A stretch of 14,388 nt of DNA. It comes from Funneliformis mosseae (lineage: Eukaryota; Glomeromycota; Glomeromycetes; Glomerales; Glomeraceae). This document shows positions 1-9,637 of the stretch, piece after piece (positions within the stretch are counted from its first letter, which is position 1; every line of letters begins with the position of its first letter). Under the pieces are notes generated by a model. It saw only the letters and a program-made list of their open reading frames with translations. It did no database searches and was not told where the DNA came from. The stretch covers positions 1 through 14,388 of the forward strand of contig CAJVPP010002564.1 in assembly GCA_910592005.1 (NCBI GenBank), read 5' to 3'. The translations under genes were made by a program, and so were the position numbers.

Positions 1-263
1 TTAGTTAATCAAATTTTAGAAAACTAATTAAACTAATTTGTTAATTGTTAATTTGTTGTATTAAATTCAAATTTATCAAATAAACTTATAAATCATATGT
101 CAAATTCGCAAGTTTTATTATATTTTAAATTATGTCAATATGGCATGTGTCATAAATTGCGGTATACGTCATTATGTTAAATTTACTTTTGAGTTACGTG
201 CATCATACGTCAATAACGTGACGTGACTTATGGTTATATCACGTCATTAAGGCTGCACCCCTA
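1..263. mobile_element. possible right end of a hAT-like element, with ACGTCA repeats
   Basis: This gene-free stretch carries ACGTCA at 166-171, 207-212 and 241-246 and its complement TGACGT at 219-224, a dense cluster for such AT-rich DNA. It ends at about 263 with GGCTGCACCCCTA. The reverse complement, TAGGGGTGCAGCC, resembles the ends of hAT transposons, which often begin TAGGG or CAGGG. Transposase-like coding sequence starts immediately afterwards, so this may be the right part of a hAT-like element inserted into that gene. The left end lies outside the window, so the target-site duplication cannot be checked. The ACGTCA copies could be subterminal transposase-binding repeats. They also match the CREB/ATF half-site, but no intact gene is next to them. 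Confidence 0.4.
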
Positions 264-1347
264 TATGAAAGGGAAGATGTGGTGGCTTATCATAAAATTT
301 TCTTAGAACAAATAGATAAATTTGAGAATAGAATGCCAATTTTCTCTGGAAATAATTTGGAGAAAGTAATATGGCTAGGTGATAATGTACAACTACTTAT
401 TCTTATCACACATGATAAATATATTTTTTAGCTTATGATAGAAGTCGAAGCCTTTAGATTCTAAATGAAGAACAACCTTTAAGAAAAAAAGGTAATAAAC
501 ACTTCATTCATGTGAGTGAATTCTTAATTAATGTTTGTAGCTGCCTTACACTTCTTGATGAAATGCAAACGTCAGATGATCTTCCTAAAGAAGCTTATAT
601 CATTATGTATCCAAGAAAAATAATGATGGATAGTGAAAAGCTGAGAATCTAATAAATCAGGTAGTTAAACATGCTATACCTATATTCGAAACATGTTTTC
701 TAGGATGCCAGGCTTTATTTTCATTTAACAATGCATCAAGTCACGCTGCTTTTTCTTCAGATGCACTTATTGCCAATTATATGAATTTCCGTTCTGGTGA
801 AAAACAACGAAAAATGTACAGTATATATTTTGATGAAGGGATTCAATAGGACATGATTTTTCTATTAAATTATTATATTACTGAATTACGTAAATAGCCA
901 AAAGGATTAAAGCAAGTTCTGATGGAAAGAGAATTATGGTCAAATGAAGGATTAAAATTAGAAGAAGCAAGAAAAGTAATAAGTCAACAACTAAACTTTT
1001 TAGCACAAAAAGGACAACTAGAAGAAATTATTGTTGCAGCTGAACATCAAATTATATTTTATCTTAAGTTTCATTGTGAGCTCAATTACATTAAGAACTT
1101 TTAGGATGCAGCTAAGAAATTTAGTCAATCACATTGCGATTACTCATGAACAGTATTATAAAGAACCATTCTATTGGCTCTTGCTTCTGTTTCACTTACA
1201 ACTATTCATTGATATGAAAAAAAAATATTTTGTTATATGGATGTATATTGAAAAGGATTGATGGGTCAGGCAGTAGAATTTGCAGTCAAAAAATATCATT
1301 TACATCGCCAGGTTTCTGATTTAGTTTTACAATCAATCGATAATTAG
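264..1347 (+). pseudogene. decayed Tc1/mariner (IS630-like) DDE transposase
   Basis: About 360 codons of a DDE transposase of the type abundant in Glomeromycotina and Agaricomycetes, which would cut and paste its own transposon. Family recognition is from memory. All three catalytic blocks are visible. ITHDKYIF carries the first Asp at 414-416. FSFNNASSH has Asn (AAC, 727-729) where the second Asp belongs. HCELNYIKNF has Lys (AAG, 1093-1095) where the catalytic Glu belongs. The longest open piece is 922-1104 (60 codons, including FLAQKGQLEE). The frame slips near 430 and near 617, the latter in an A run. In-frame stops are numerous, including adjacent TAG and TGA near 631-636 where Trp codons are expected, and a stop right after the third block. 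C-terminal text (EFAVKKYHLHR) ends at TAG 1345-1347. The 5' part is missing, probably displaced by the hAT-like end before it. It cannot encode an active enzyme. Confidence 0.85.
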
Positions 1348-1702
1348 AATAAATCAGTTTCATTTAATATATATTTACTCACACTAGCTATGGGTTATGG
1401 GCTATAGGCAAAAGAAAAGAAGAAAAATTAGTGATTGTATAATAAAGTAATAGTAATTAGAGTAAAATACTTGAAAATTAGAATACTTATCTTTGTTAAG
1501 ATATCTATTTTTACTTTTTTTCAATAATAAAGAAGAGGAATATATTATTTAAATATTAAAGGTTCATATTTTGAATTTAAAAAGAAAAATTTATAAACTT
1601 AAGACAATATTGTTTTATTCTTAATTTGAGTTACGCTATAAAATGTGATCAATATGATCTAGCCAATCAATAATAGGAATATTGATTATATGTATCACGT
1701 AT
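1348..1702. other. AT-rich intergenic stretch
   Basis: No coding signal is seen after the transposase remnant. The only structure noticed is a short perfect inverted repeat, AATCAATA at 1665-1672 and TATTGATT at 1680-1687, with a seven-base loop. It lies just upstream of the miniature element. Confidence 0.6.
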
Positions 1703-1710
1703 AGTGTAGC

Positions 1711-1841
1711 TAAAGATGGTCCCCATAATTATTTTCAAATTTCAATTGAGTTGCAACTTAATTGCGCCATAAGGAAATTTAATTGTGTCACAAGTTGCAA
1801 CTTAATTGCACCATTTTTTTTAATTGCGGTGACCATCTTTA
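1711..1841. mobile_element. 131-bp hAT-type MITE with 8-bp target duplication
   Basis: The element begins TAAAGATGGTC and ends GACCATCTTTA, perfect 11-bp terminal inverted repeats. The similarity continues inward, 18 of the outermost 21 bases matching. It is flanked on both sides by the same 8 bases, AGTGTAGC (1703-1710 and 1842-1849), the duplication length made by hAT transposases. The TAAAGATG start also resembles the known hAT element Tam3. It has no coding capacity, so it is a non-autonomous miniature element mobilised in trans. Inside is a near-perfect direct repeat of 21 bases (1749-1769 and 1793-1813, one mismatch, period 44), centred on the palindrome TTGCAA, which may be a transposase-binding repeat. 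The ends are much less eroded than the neighbouring transposon genes, suggesting a younger insertion. Confidence 0.88.
1749..1813. repeat. two-copy direct repeat inside the MITE
   Basis: Two copies of a 21-base unit beginning AGTTGCAACTTAATTGC start at 1749 and 1793 and differ at one base. Each contains the palindrome TTGCAA. The 44-base period suggests an internal tandem duplication of the element. Confidence 0.8.
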
Positions 1842-2772
1842 AGTGTAGCCAAAATATCTAATTTAATAATAAAATGTCTCAACTTTGAATTGCTACTGCT
1901 CTTTTAAAAACTACTTTACCAGAAATTTAAAATCGTAGTTTTATTGAGCTTGAACTGCTCTATCATTCTAAGATTGTATTTTTTATTTATCATTTTTTTA
2001 AGTGAAGAGTAATAATTTAAATTTTGTCAAATTTATATGTTAGAACTAAGTTGTATGCACTGTATATTATATACTAATAAATATTTTCTAATATAATTTA
2101 TGCTAGTGAAATTCTATAGTTAATTAATTCTTGAGTTTCATATTAGAAATATAAGCTGCCTATACCTGTTTGAATTCTGAAGTTTATATCGAAATTTTTA
2201 CCTTTCTGTATCTCTATAATTATCTGTTAAAGTGTCAAAGATGTTTTTCTACTTTACCTATTTTATTATTCATCAAAATGCCAAAATGCAATAAAAAAAT
2301 ATCATGTTAGATGATATAGTAATTCAATATAAGTCTGTAATTAATTTTAACTAGCACTATAGTATAATGTCTAGCTGATCTTTAGAATATATGATCTGAA
2401 GGATTATCATGATAGTGACTTGATAGTAGTTAGAACTTTTCTGAAACTATTATAAAATTGACAGAGAATCAGAATATTTCTATTAGTTTATCAGTTTTAG
2501 ATCAGCTTAGATACTAAAATATTATTTTTAATAGAAACCTGAAATTAGGAAATAATGCTGACTGAAATGATTGTTAATTTATTATATTGAAAAAAAATCA
2601 TATACGAAATGCATTTTTAAACTTTCTCAATATCTTCTTATCACCTATTTGAGTATTTAAAACTATTTTAAAACTAGAATAGATTAATATATATCTTACT
2701 TATGATTTTAAATCAGTTTAATTTATATTATCATTTTCTATTATTACTCCTACTTATATCTATTTACTATTA
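1842..2772. other. AT-rich stretch without a recognised gene
   Basis: No open reading frame of note, tRNA or rRNA was recognised here. Short coding-like snatches appear on the minus strand around 2400-2770 and could be a further eroded extension of the broken gene ending at 2773, but I could not follow a frame through them. Confidence 0.5.
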
Positions 2773-3186
2773 ATATCCATTTGTGAAAATTTTTACCAAG
2801 ATTATTACTACTTAATACTTGCTCATTATTTTTATCATACTAAGTAAGATAATCCTAATATAATATATTTGTTTATAAAGAATGTTTTCAAACTATGATA
2901 AAATATAATCTATTATAAATTATTTAGCATTAGAATAAGTCATTTTATTAGAGCTTATTATCTTATTCTACTTTTTATTTTTCTAATAATTAATTGTATT
3001 TTTAAGCCTAGTATTTTTGTCTTTAAGCTCATTAACTTGTTTACTTAATGAATTAATCTCTAATTGCATATTTAAAATCTTATAAGTCAATGTAAGTTTA
3101 TACTGCAAATTAGTATTTTGCTATCTCAAAGAATAATTTTTAAAATTTATTATTAGGCATAACAAATAAATAAAATTAGTTCTCAT
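2773..3186 (-). pseudogene. broken coiled-coil protein gene, function unknown
   Basis: Reading the minus strand from ATG at 3186-3184 gives 138 codons in one continuous frame without any shift, interrupted only by six stops. Every stop is TAG or TAA, one C-to-T step from Gln (CAG or CAA). The first residues are MRTNFIYLLCLIINFKN, a basic start followed by a hydrophobic run resembling a signal peptide or anchor. Next comes a leucine-rich amphipathic stretch with LEINSLSKQVNELKDKN, spaced like a coiled coil. Beyond it the text still looks coding (MTYSNAK, FIIDYIL, IILVKIFTNGY) to about 2773, where stops become frequent. I do not recognise the family. The constant frame argues against chance. 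The upstream end is uncertain because no promoter is evident, and the gene may have had further exons. Confidence 0.55.
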
Positions 3187-5097
3187 ATCTACTGATCTTA
3201 ATTTTAACTTTGAAGTAAAATTTTTTTTATATTAAAAAAATTTAATCATGTGATTGAAAATCAATACACAACTTATTAAATACGTTTTATTTTACTAAAT
3301 ATACTAAAACATTTATAGGAAACAAAAAATATATTGCATATATACATATTGAATACCTAATTAATCAAAATTTTACGATACTAAATAAATTAATTTTATG
3401 TTTTGTATTTCTTTCTGCTATTAGAATCAAAATACATTTTTTTTCTATTTTTCTTTTTTCTCTCATTGACACGCTATATTCTCTACAATATGATAACTCA
3501 TTTTCCATTTATATTAATCCTCCAATATTTCACATACACAACAAATTTGAGAAAAAATTTTAGCAACAAAATAAGGCTTTTTGATAGGTGAATTACATGT
3601 ATATTTTTTGTTAACTTGTATGTTTTAATTTTAAAAAAAATTAAGTATGTAAAAATGTAAGATTCTAAAAGATGCAAAATCATATAGATGTATTATCTTT
3701 AGATTTTATATATATCGATCACTACTTTATATATAGATCACAAATTAAATAATAAGACTTTATTTAGAAGTATATGAAGCTATAAAGAAAAATTATATTT
3801 TAGATTTATAAATAATATTAAGAATTAGATACAATTATTGAGAAAGTAAATAAGGCTATAAAAAATTTTAATACCTTCTATTTTTACAATATTATTATTA
3901 AAAAGATATTATATATAATTATCAAAGATTATTTAAGTTTAAATATATTATTTATTTAAATTAATTAATTATAATAATCTTTAAGTATTTAGCTTAAAGA
4001 TTTAACTAAAATTTATCATAGAATACTAATGATTTCAAATTTATTTAAGAAGTTTTAAATTTATTAATCTAATTAATATAAACTTAGTTTATCAAAGTTG
4101 AAAAAAATCACAAATTGAATAAACTCTTAAAAGACTATATATTTAATAAAATAAATTTAATAAAATTTTTCAGAAAAATATTCTTGAATAAAATCAAAAA
4201 AGCAAAACAAATTATTAAATATATTATAAAATATAAAGCATACATTTAATTTATAAAATTAATTTAATAGCTAATAATAAATTTTTTATTTTTTCCTAAT
4301 AAAAATTTTTTTTAATAGTAATTTCTCTAATAATATTTTATATAAATAGCAATTTCTTATATGATAATTTTTTGATAATAATTTTTAACAGCAATTTTTT
4401 ATTAATTTTCTTAATAATAATTATTTAATAGCAAATTTATTTAATATCTATTTTTTAAATATCTATTTCTTTAACAAATTTATTTATATTATAAATAATT
4501 TTACTTAAACTATTTAAAAATTATATATTGATAAAACAGATATTAGAAAAGCTATTTTTTGTATTATACATATATTATAAATATTATTAATAAATTATTT
4601 TAAAACTTTTAATTTTAATCAATCATATTTTTTTAATAAAATAATCTAAAATATTCTAGTCAGTAAATTTATTTTATAATAGGAAATAATCACTATAATA
4701 TATTTGATAAATTCTTTGATTATATTATAAGACTAAAGATTATATTACAATTAATTTTAATCTTATAATACTTGTTTTATAACTAATTATAATTAATTAT
4801 AATGTTATCTTTATATAAAAATTCTAAATTTAGTTTTAATAGTTTTTTTTAAATTATTATTATTTGATATAAACAGTTTTTGTAAAAAAAGAAAAGAATT
4901 TTTAAGAAAATTACCAAAAAAATTTTTTTTTACTTTATAAGCTAAATATTATTTTTTAGTAAAATAAATCTATTTTTAAAATTAACTCAAAAAAATTTTT
5001 TTGGTAGTTTCCTTCCTATCGCAAGGTGTCCATTTATCAATCTCAAGACTTATAATTTAGAAAAAATCATATTTTACTAGAATTGGATAAATTATTA
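3187..5097. other. long, extremely AT-rich desert
   Basis: Almost entirely A and T with many homopolymer runs. No gene was recognised on either strand. An uninterrupted frame at 3403-3591 (+) translates to Phe/Leu/Ile-rich text of the kind expected by chance at this composition. A weak degenerate repeat lies at 4314-4438 and is listed separately. G+C rises noticeably from about 5010, where the cofilin upstream region begins. Confidence 0.6.
4314..4438. repeat. degenerate AATAGCAATTT repeats
   Basis: Variants of AATAGCAATTT start at 4314, 4345, 4387 and 4427, spaced 31 to 42 bases apart with T-rich filler. This could be a decayed minisatellite or a by-product of the base composition. Confidence 0.3.
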
Positions 5098-5232
5098 GCC
5101 GCGAGGCCAATTAAATCTGAAAATTTAATTTGCCTATGCTAAGAAATTGCTACGCCTAAACTTAACCATATCAGGCCACTTTCATATAATATCAGGAGTT
5201 TAAATTTTGAAGGCTTAGGTTTTACAGGCCGC
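5098..5232. mobile_element. possible MITE in the cofilin upstream region
   Basis: This 135-base patch is clearly richer in G+C than its surroundings. It starts GCCGCGAGGCCAATTAAA and ends TTTTACAGGCCGC, so the ends form an imperfect inverted pair around GGCC with further loose complementarity inward (AAAATTTAA on both sides). It resembles a small non-autonomous repeat but has no clear target-site duplication. It stops 34 bases before the cofilin start codon, so the alternative is that it is a conserved core promoter or 5' untranslated region. Copy number in the genome would separate the two. Confidence 0.35.
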
Positions 5233-5266
5233 AAATTTTTTTTTTTTGACTTTAATAATCTCTAAA

Positions 5267-5955
5267 ATGGTATGTTATAAAAATTGCTTTTACATTTTAA
5301 TTAATTCTTCAAAGCATATAATTTATTACAGCACATTTCTTATATTCTTTAGTCTAGTGCTAGTGGTGTTAATGTTCAAGATGAATGCTTGGAAGCTTTC
5401 CAAGATCTCAAGCTAAAGAAAAAATACAAATACCTTCTGTATAAGCTTGACGATGAAAATAAATCGATCATTCTTGAAGAAGCTGCTGAAGAAAGTACCT
5501 ATGATAATTTCATTACAGTTCTTACTTCGAAAGGACCCCGTTATGCTGTTTATGATTTCGATTACGAAAAGCCCGGTGAAGGTCAACGTAATAAGATTGC
5601 ATTTTACTCTTGGTATGGTTTTTTCTTTTTGTTGAATTCACAATGTAAAAATATAATATAGTGTTTTCTGAAGGTTTTCGTGTGTCTGTGGCGATAAGGG
5701 CTGATTTAATTTTTATTAATTTTCAAAATATTATTAAGATGAATTTAAAATTTTCAATATAAATCTATTAACAATTGTAATATGTCGTTATTTAGGACAC
5801 CCGATGATTCCAAAATCAAGGAGAAAATGCTTTACGCTTCAAGCAAAGAAGCCATTCGCAGGAGACTTGTCGGAGTTGCCATCGAAATACAAGGCACTGA
5901 TTTATCGGAAGTTTCTTACGAGGCTGTCCTTGAAAAGGCCAGTCGTTCGAACTGA
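5267..5955 (+). CDS. cof1: cofilin / actin-depolymerising factor (three exons)
   Basis: Cytosolic actin-severing and depolymerising factor that binds G- and F-actin and drives filament turnover. Exons are 5267-5269 (the ATG alone), 5353-5612 and 5796-5955. They join in phase to 140 residues ending at TGA 5953-5955, close to the roughly 143 residues of yeast Cof1. The protein is one ADF-H domain. Visible features are the Ser-rich N-terminus (MSSASGV), where vertebrate cofilin is inactivated by phosphorylation; [46 protein letters not shown]; the actin-binding helix [12 protein letters not shown]; and [15 protein letters not shown] near the C-terminus. The start was chosen because AAAATG runs straight into GTATGT, matching the known fungal habit of an intron right after the cofilin start codon. 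It is the only undamaged gene in the window and keeps ordinary codons, with TGA as stop and CAA for Gln. No operon-like neighbours. Confidence 0.96.
5270..5352 (+). other. cofilin intron 1 (83 nt)
   Basis: Donor GTATGT directly after the ATG, acceptor TTCTTTAG at 5345-5352 with a T-rich lead-in. Removing it joins ATG to TCTAGTGCTAGTGGT, giving the expected cofilin N-terminus. Confidence 0.9.
5613..5795 (+). other. cofilin intron 2 (183 nt)
   Basis: Donor GTATGG splits the Trp codon of FYSW (TG, then G). The acceptor is TTATTTAG, ending at 5795. A branch-like CTATTAAC lies about 30 bases before the acceptor. The intron holds in-frame stops, so it must be removed for the protein to continue into [11 protein letters not shown]. 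Confidence 0.94.
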
Positions 5956-8900
5956 ATTACAACTCTCTATTTATCTTTTTTTTATGCTTGATTACTATAA
6001 TAATATATATTTATTATTACGTTTAAAGTAAAATTTTTTTTTAATTGGTTTAATTTGATTTATTATAAAGTTTATTAAAAAATTTGAAAATTTTCACTGT
6101 ATAAATGATCAATCCGATGAGATATTTATTAAATGCGTATTTTTTTTAAAAAAAGAAAAAATTGTATATTATTTTCACGTGTCTTTTTTTATTTCTTACG
6201 ATCTATATGTCTAGTCTTTTTCCGTTCTTTTATTTTCTTAAAAACAGAAGCTTATAAGAGATATATGTATTAGCAATATTATCATTTAGATAAAATATAG
6301 TGATTGTTTAATTTATGAGAAAATTATCATATTTGTTAGTTAAATTTAACTACCTAAAACAAGCAAATATAATAAACCTTATAATTTTAATAAAGTGATA
6401 GATAGAAATTGCAATTAGTATATTTTTGTATTAAAAGAAACTTAATTTGAGTATTAGAGATCAATTGTTAGGCCAGTTATATTATAGTAATTTTTTGTTA
6501 ACTAATCAAATTTATTATTAAAGAGAATTTCTAAATACACTTTAATTTTATATAGTTGAATGTTAAGGTTATAAGAACTAATGATATCAAATAAATAAGA
6601 TCTTATGTAAAAATTATTGATGTTTAACAATAGTTATTTTGACATAAATTCTTAAAAGCTATTAAATTATTAAATGATCAGTTTTGATAACTACATAACA
6701 AAAAGGAGGAGTAATAAAAATACTGTAAAATTGTAGTTAATTATGTAATTGAAGAAAAAGAAAAAAGAAAAAAGAAGTGATAAGAGCAGTTGAAAAGAAA
6801 ATTATTGAAAAATTATAGTATATTTAAAATTATATTAATCTATTCTAATTAAGAAAAAGATAAAACTGAATAAAGAGCTAACCATAAAAAATTCTAAGTT
6901 TAACATAAGAAAAATTGCTAAAATATTATTAATAATTTAGGTAAATGTATAAAAGGATAAATTTATATAAAATTAAAGATAGTATAAAATAGTAAAAAGA
7001 GTTAGAAGGAAGTATAACTGATAATTAAATTGATTTTAAATATAATGTATAAGCAATTTCTTGTAAAAGTAAAATTAATTATTAATAGGACAAACCTTCT
7101 ATTATATTATAATCTATTTTCTTCATATAAAGATTAATAGAAATAGAAAAGAATATATTTAGCATAAAACTTATTTACATAGAAAAATTAATATACTAAA
7201 ATATTATTAAATATATATTTAATACAATTTTGCAAAATCATAGAAATCAAATACTTAATTAAAATAAAAAACTTATTTATTTTTATAATTTGTATAACTA
7301 TTAGATTATTAATATTAAAATTTTAATACACAACATATAGTGATTTATAGCTATTTCTATTAGGTAAAATAAAAAAATATTCATTTATAAAATTGTGAAA
7401 GAATAATTTATTCTGCAATAAATATCTTTATTAATCAATATTAAGAGTTTATTGTAATAAGGTAAACCATTTCTAATATTACTTACATAAGTAAATAAAG
7501 TGAATATTTTTAGATTAGTATAGGTAAATATATAGTTAAATTTATAGGTTATAAGTTGTTTTATAAATAAAAAAAGAATATTTAGCAAAAAATTAAGCAA
7601 TTTTCTGATAAATTAAAAAGATAACAGTTGTATTATATTCTGAAATTGCTAAAGCAGATATACTAATATTAATTTTTGTAAAATTATATAAGAATATTGA
7701 AATCTAATCTTTAAAATCTTTTGAGTTATAATAGGGCTAATAAAAAAGAGGAGACTTATAAAGCTATTTTTGATATTATAGTTGATAAAGATTATTGAGT
7801 ATAACTAATTATATATTACTAAGTGATTATGTACATTTATTAAATAAATAGAATAAATTAAAAATAAATATGAGTAAAAAATACATAATAGTATATCTTA
7901 TAATAAATAAAATTTCTTTTTTAGTAAAATTCTAAATAGACTTATTATTTATCTAATAAATATATCAATTGAGTCTTATATTTACGTAAGATAATATTAT
8001 TATATTAAAAATATAAATCAACTATTTGTTAATAAGTTTTTTGTTAGATATAGCAGAAACAGTAAATTTAAAATCTTGAAAATTTTATTTGATAATAAAT
8101 AATTATTTTTAAAAAAAATCTAAATTTTTAGATATTGAATTAATATATTAAAAAGTAGCAAAAGTTAAAAGAAGATTAATAATATTAATATTCAGCTAAA
8201 TAATTTATGTAAAAGATTTATTTGTAAGCAGTTTTAATTTTGATTTATTAACTTTAATACTATTGAAATTGTAAAAACTATTTATGAAGTTGATAATATT
8301 TATTAGATCATTTATGAATTAGTAATCTAAAAGATATTATTTATATAGGTAAAATTAAAGTTTTGCATATAATTATATAAACTTTACTAGAACTTATATT
8401 TTATTTTCATATATGTGACATTTTATAACTGAAATCTGAATTTTAAACTCTTATAGTAAAAAGTTATAATATATGCATTATAATAAAGTAAAATAATTTT
8501 ATTTTGATCAATTTCTAAAAAAATCTAATAAATATTTATATTGTCTAAGAATATAAAAATCTGATTTTCTTTATAAATGAATATATTTAAAATAAAATAT
8601 ATAAATGATTTGAAAAAGTATAAATACTTTAATACTCTAATAAGTATAAAAATATTTATTTTATATATATTTTTGAAAGTTTCTATTATTAATAATAGTA
8701 TCATATTTCATATTATTAAGAATGTTTAAGAATTTAAAAGTAAAAAGAAAAGGAAGACCTATAAAATTATAACTCTTCAAAATATTATATTAGATAAAAT
8801 ATTAAATAAATATTAGTTAATAAAATTAATTAAAGCTTTTTTAGAATATTTTAATAATATAATAGAATAGGTATTATTGAAGTTATATTTGCATAACTTT

Positions 8901-9234
8901 AATTTCAGAATAGAATAAATAAAAGTAAAGTTTTATTAATATTATAAAAGGATAAATTAAGACAGTTGATTATAATATATTCTTTATATGTAAATCTAGG
9001 TATTTCAGCATTTTTTTAAAATTTTTAAATGATCAAATGCCTTATCATTAGATAATAAATTAACTATTTTATACTATTATTATATAAGAAAAATATAGAG
9101 GATGATAATTAAAAAAATGATATTGATTCTTAAGAAATCATATATGTCTTATACATCTTCTATGTCATTTATACTATATATTTCTTTTATACAATATATT
9201 TTATTTAGTTATTTTATTTATTTTATATTATATA
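5956..9234. other. 3.3-kb AT-rich region without a recognised gene
   Basis: The first 250 bases after the cofilin stop hold T-rich stretches that probably include its 3' untranslated region, but no clear polyadenylation signal can be singled out. Beyond that, short coding-like fragments occur on both strands, for example Lys-rich text on the plus strand around 6750-6960 and a 71-codon minus-strand frame at 7385-7600. None matches a family I know or keeps a frame. It is probably old transposon debris eroded past recognition. No tRNA, rRNA or CRISPR array seen. Confidence 0.55.
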
Positions 9235-9480
9235 TAGTTAACTCTTTCTACAATGAATTTTGATATAATAAATTTTACAATACAATGGATTTTCAGTTTA
9301 GACAGATTTTTAAATATAAAAAAATCCTTACTATACAGAATTTAGTAATTAAAATTTCATACTACATTTAACGAATTAAAGTCAGAAAAATTTATATATA
9401 TAATGACTCTTTTTATAACGAATTTTCTTTATAACAAAATTTTTTTTTTTGATATAACGAAGTTTTATTTAAAATGAATT
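9235..9480 (+). mobile_element. left end of a pogo/Tigger-like transposon with TATAACGAA repeats
   Basis: Starting near TATAGTTAACTC (about 9235), decayed copies of TATAACGAA recur: CTACAATGAATTT, TATAATAAATTT, TACAATGGATTT, TATACAGAATTT, then better preserved TTATAACGAATTT, TTATAACAAAATTT and ATATAACGAAGTTT between about 9413 and 9470. Arrays of TTCGTTATAACGAA-type motifs are characteristic of pogo-like element ends and are presumed transposase-binding sites. The repeats sit directly upstream of the pogo-type pseudogene. The exact terminus (expected CAGT after a TA target) is blurred by mutation. Confidence 0.6.
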
Positions 9481-9637
9481 TTACTAGATTTATGTATATA
9501 AAATTTTATAGTTTTTGTACTTAAATTTTAAATAAATTAAAAATAAATAAATATTCATATTATGCGTTATATCTTATGTTTTATATTTTTTACATATTTT
9601 ATTTTTTACATATTTTTTTTTTTGAATAATATCAATA

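Noticed and set aside
3403..3591. 62-codon plus-strand frame rich in Phe, Leu and Ile
   Set aside because: Low-complexity translation of T-rich DNA with no family resemblance. The overlapping minus-strand frame is similar noise.
5447..5635. 62-codon frame overlapping cofilin exon 2
   Set aside because: It is a shifted-frame shadow of the exon and runs into intron 2.
5804..6031. 75-codon frame overlapping cofilin exon 3
   Set aside because: It is an out-of-frame reading of exon 3. The correct frame gives the conserved ASSKEAIRR helix and ends at 5955.
7385..7600. 71-codon minus-strand frame
   Set aside because: The composition is typical of chance frames in AT-rich DNA and I could not extend it or match it to a family.
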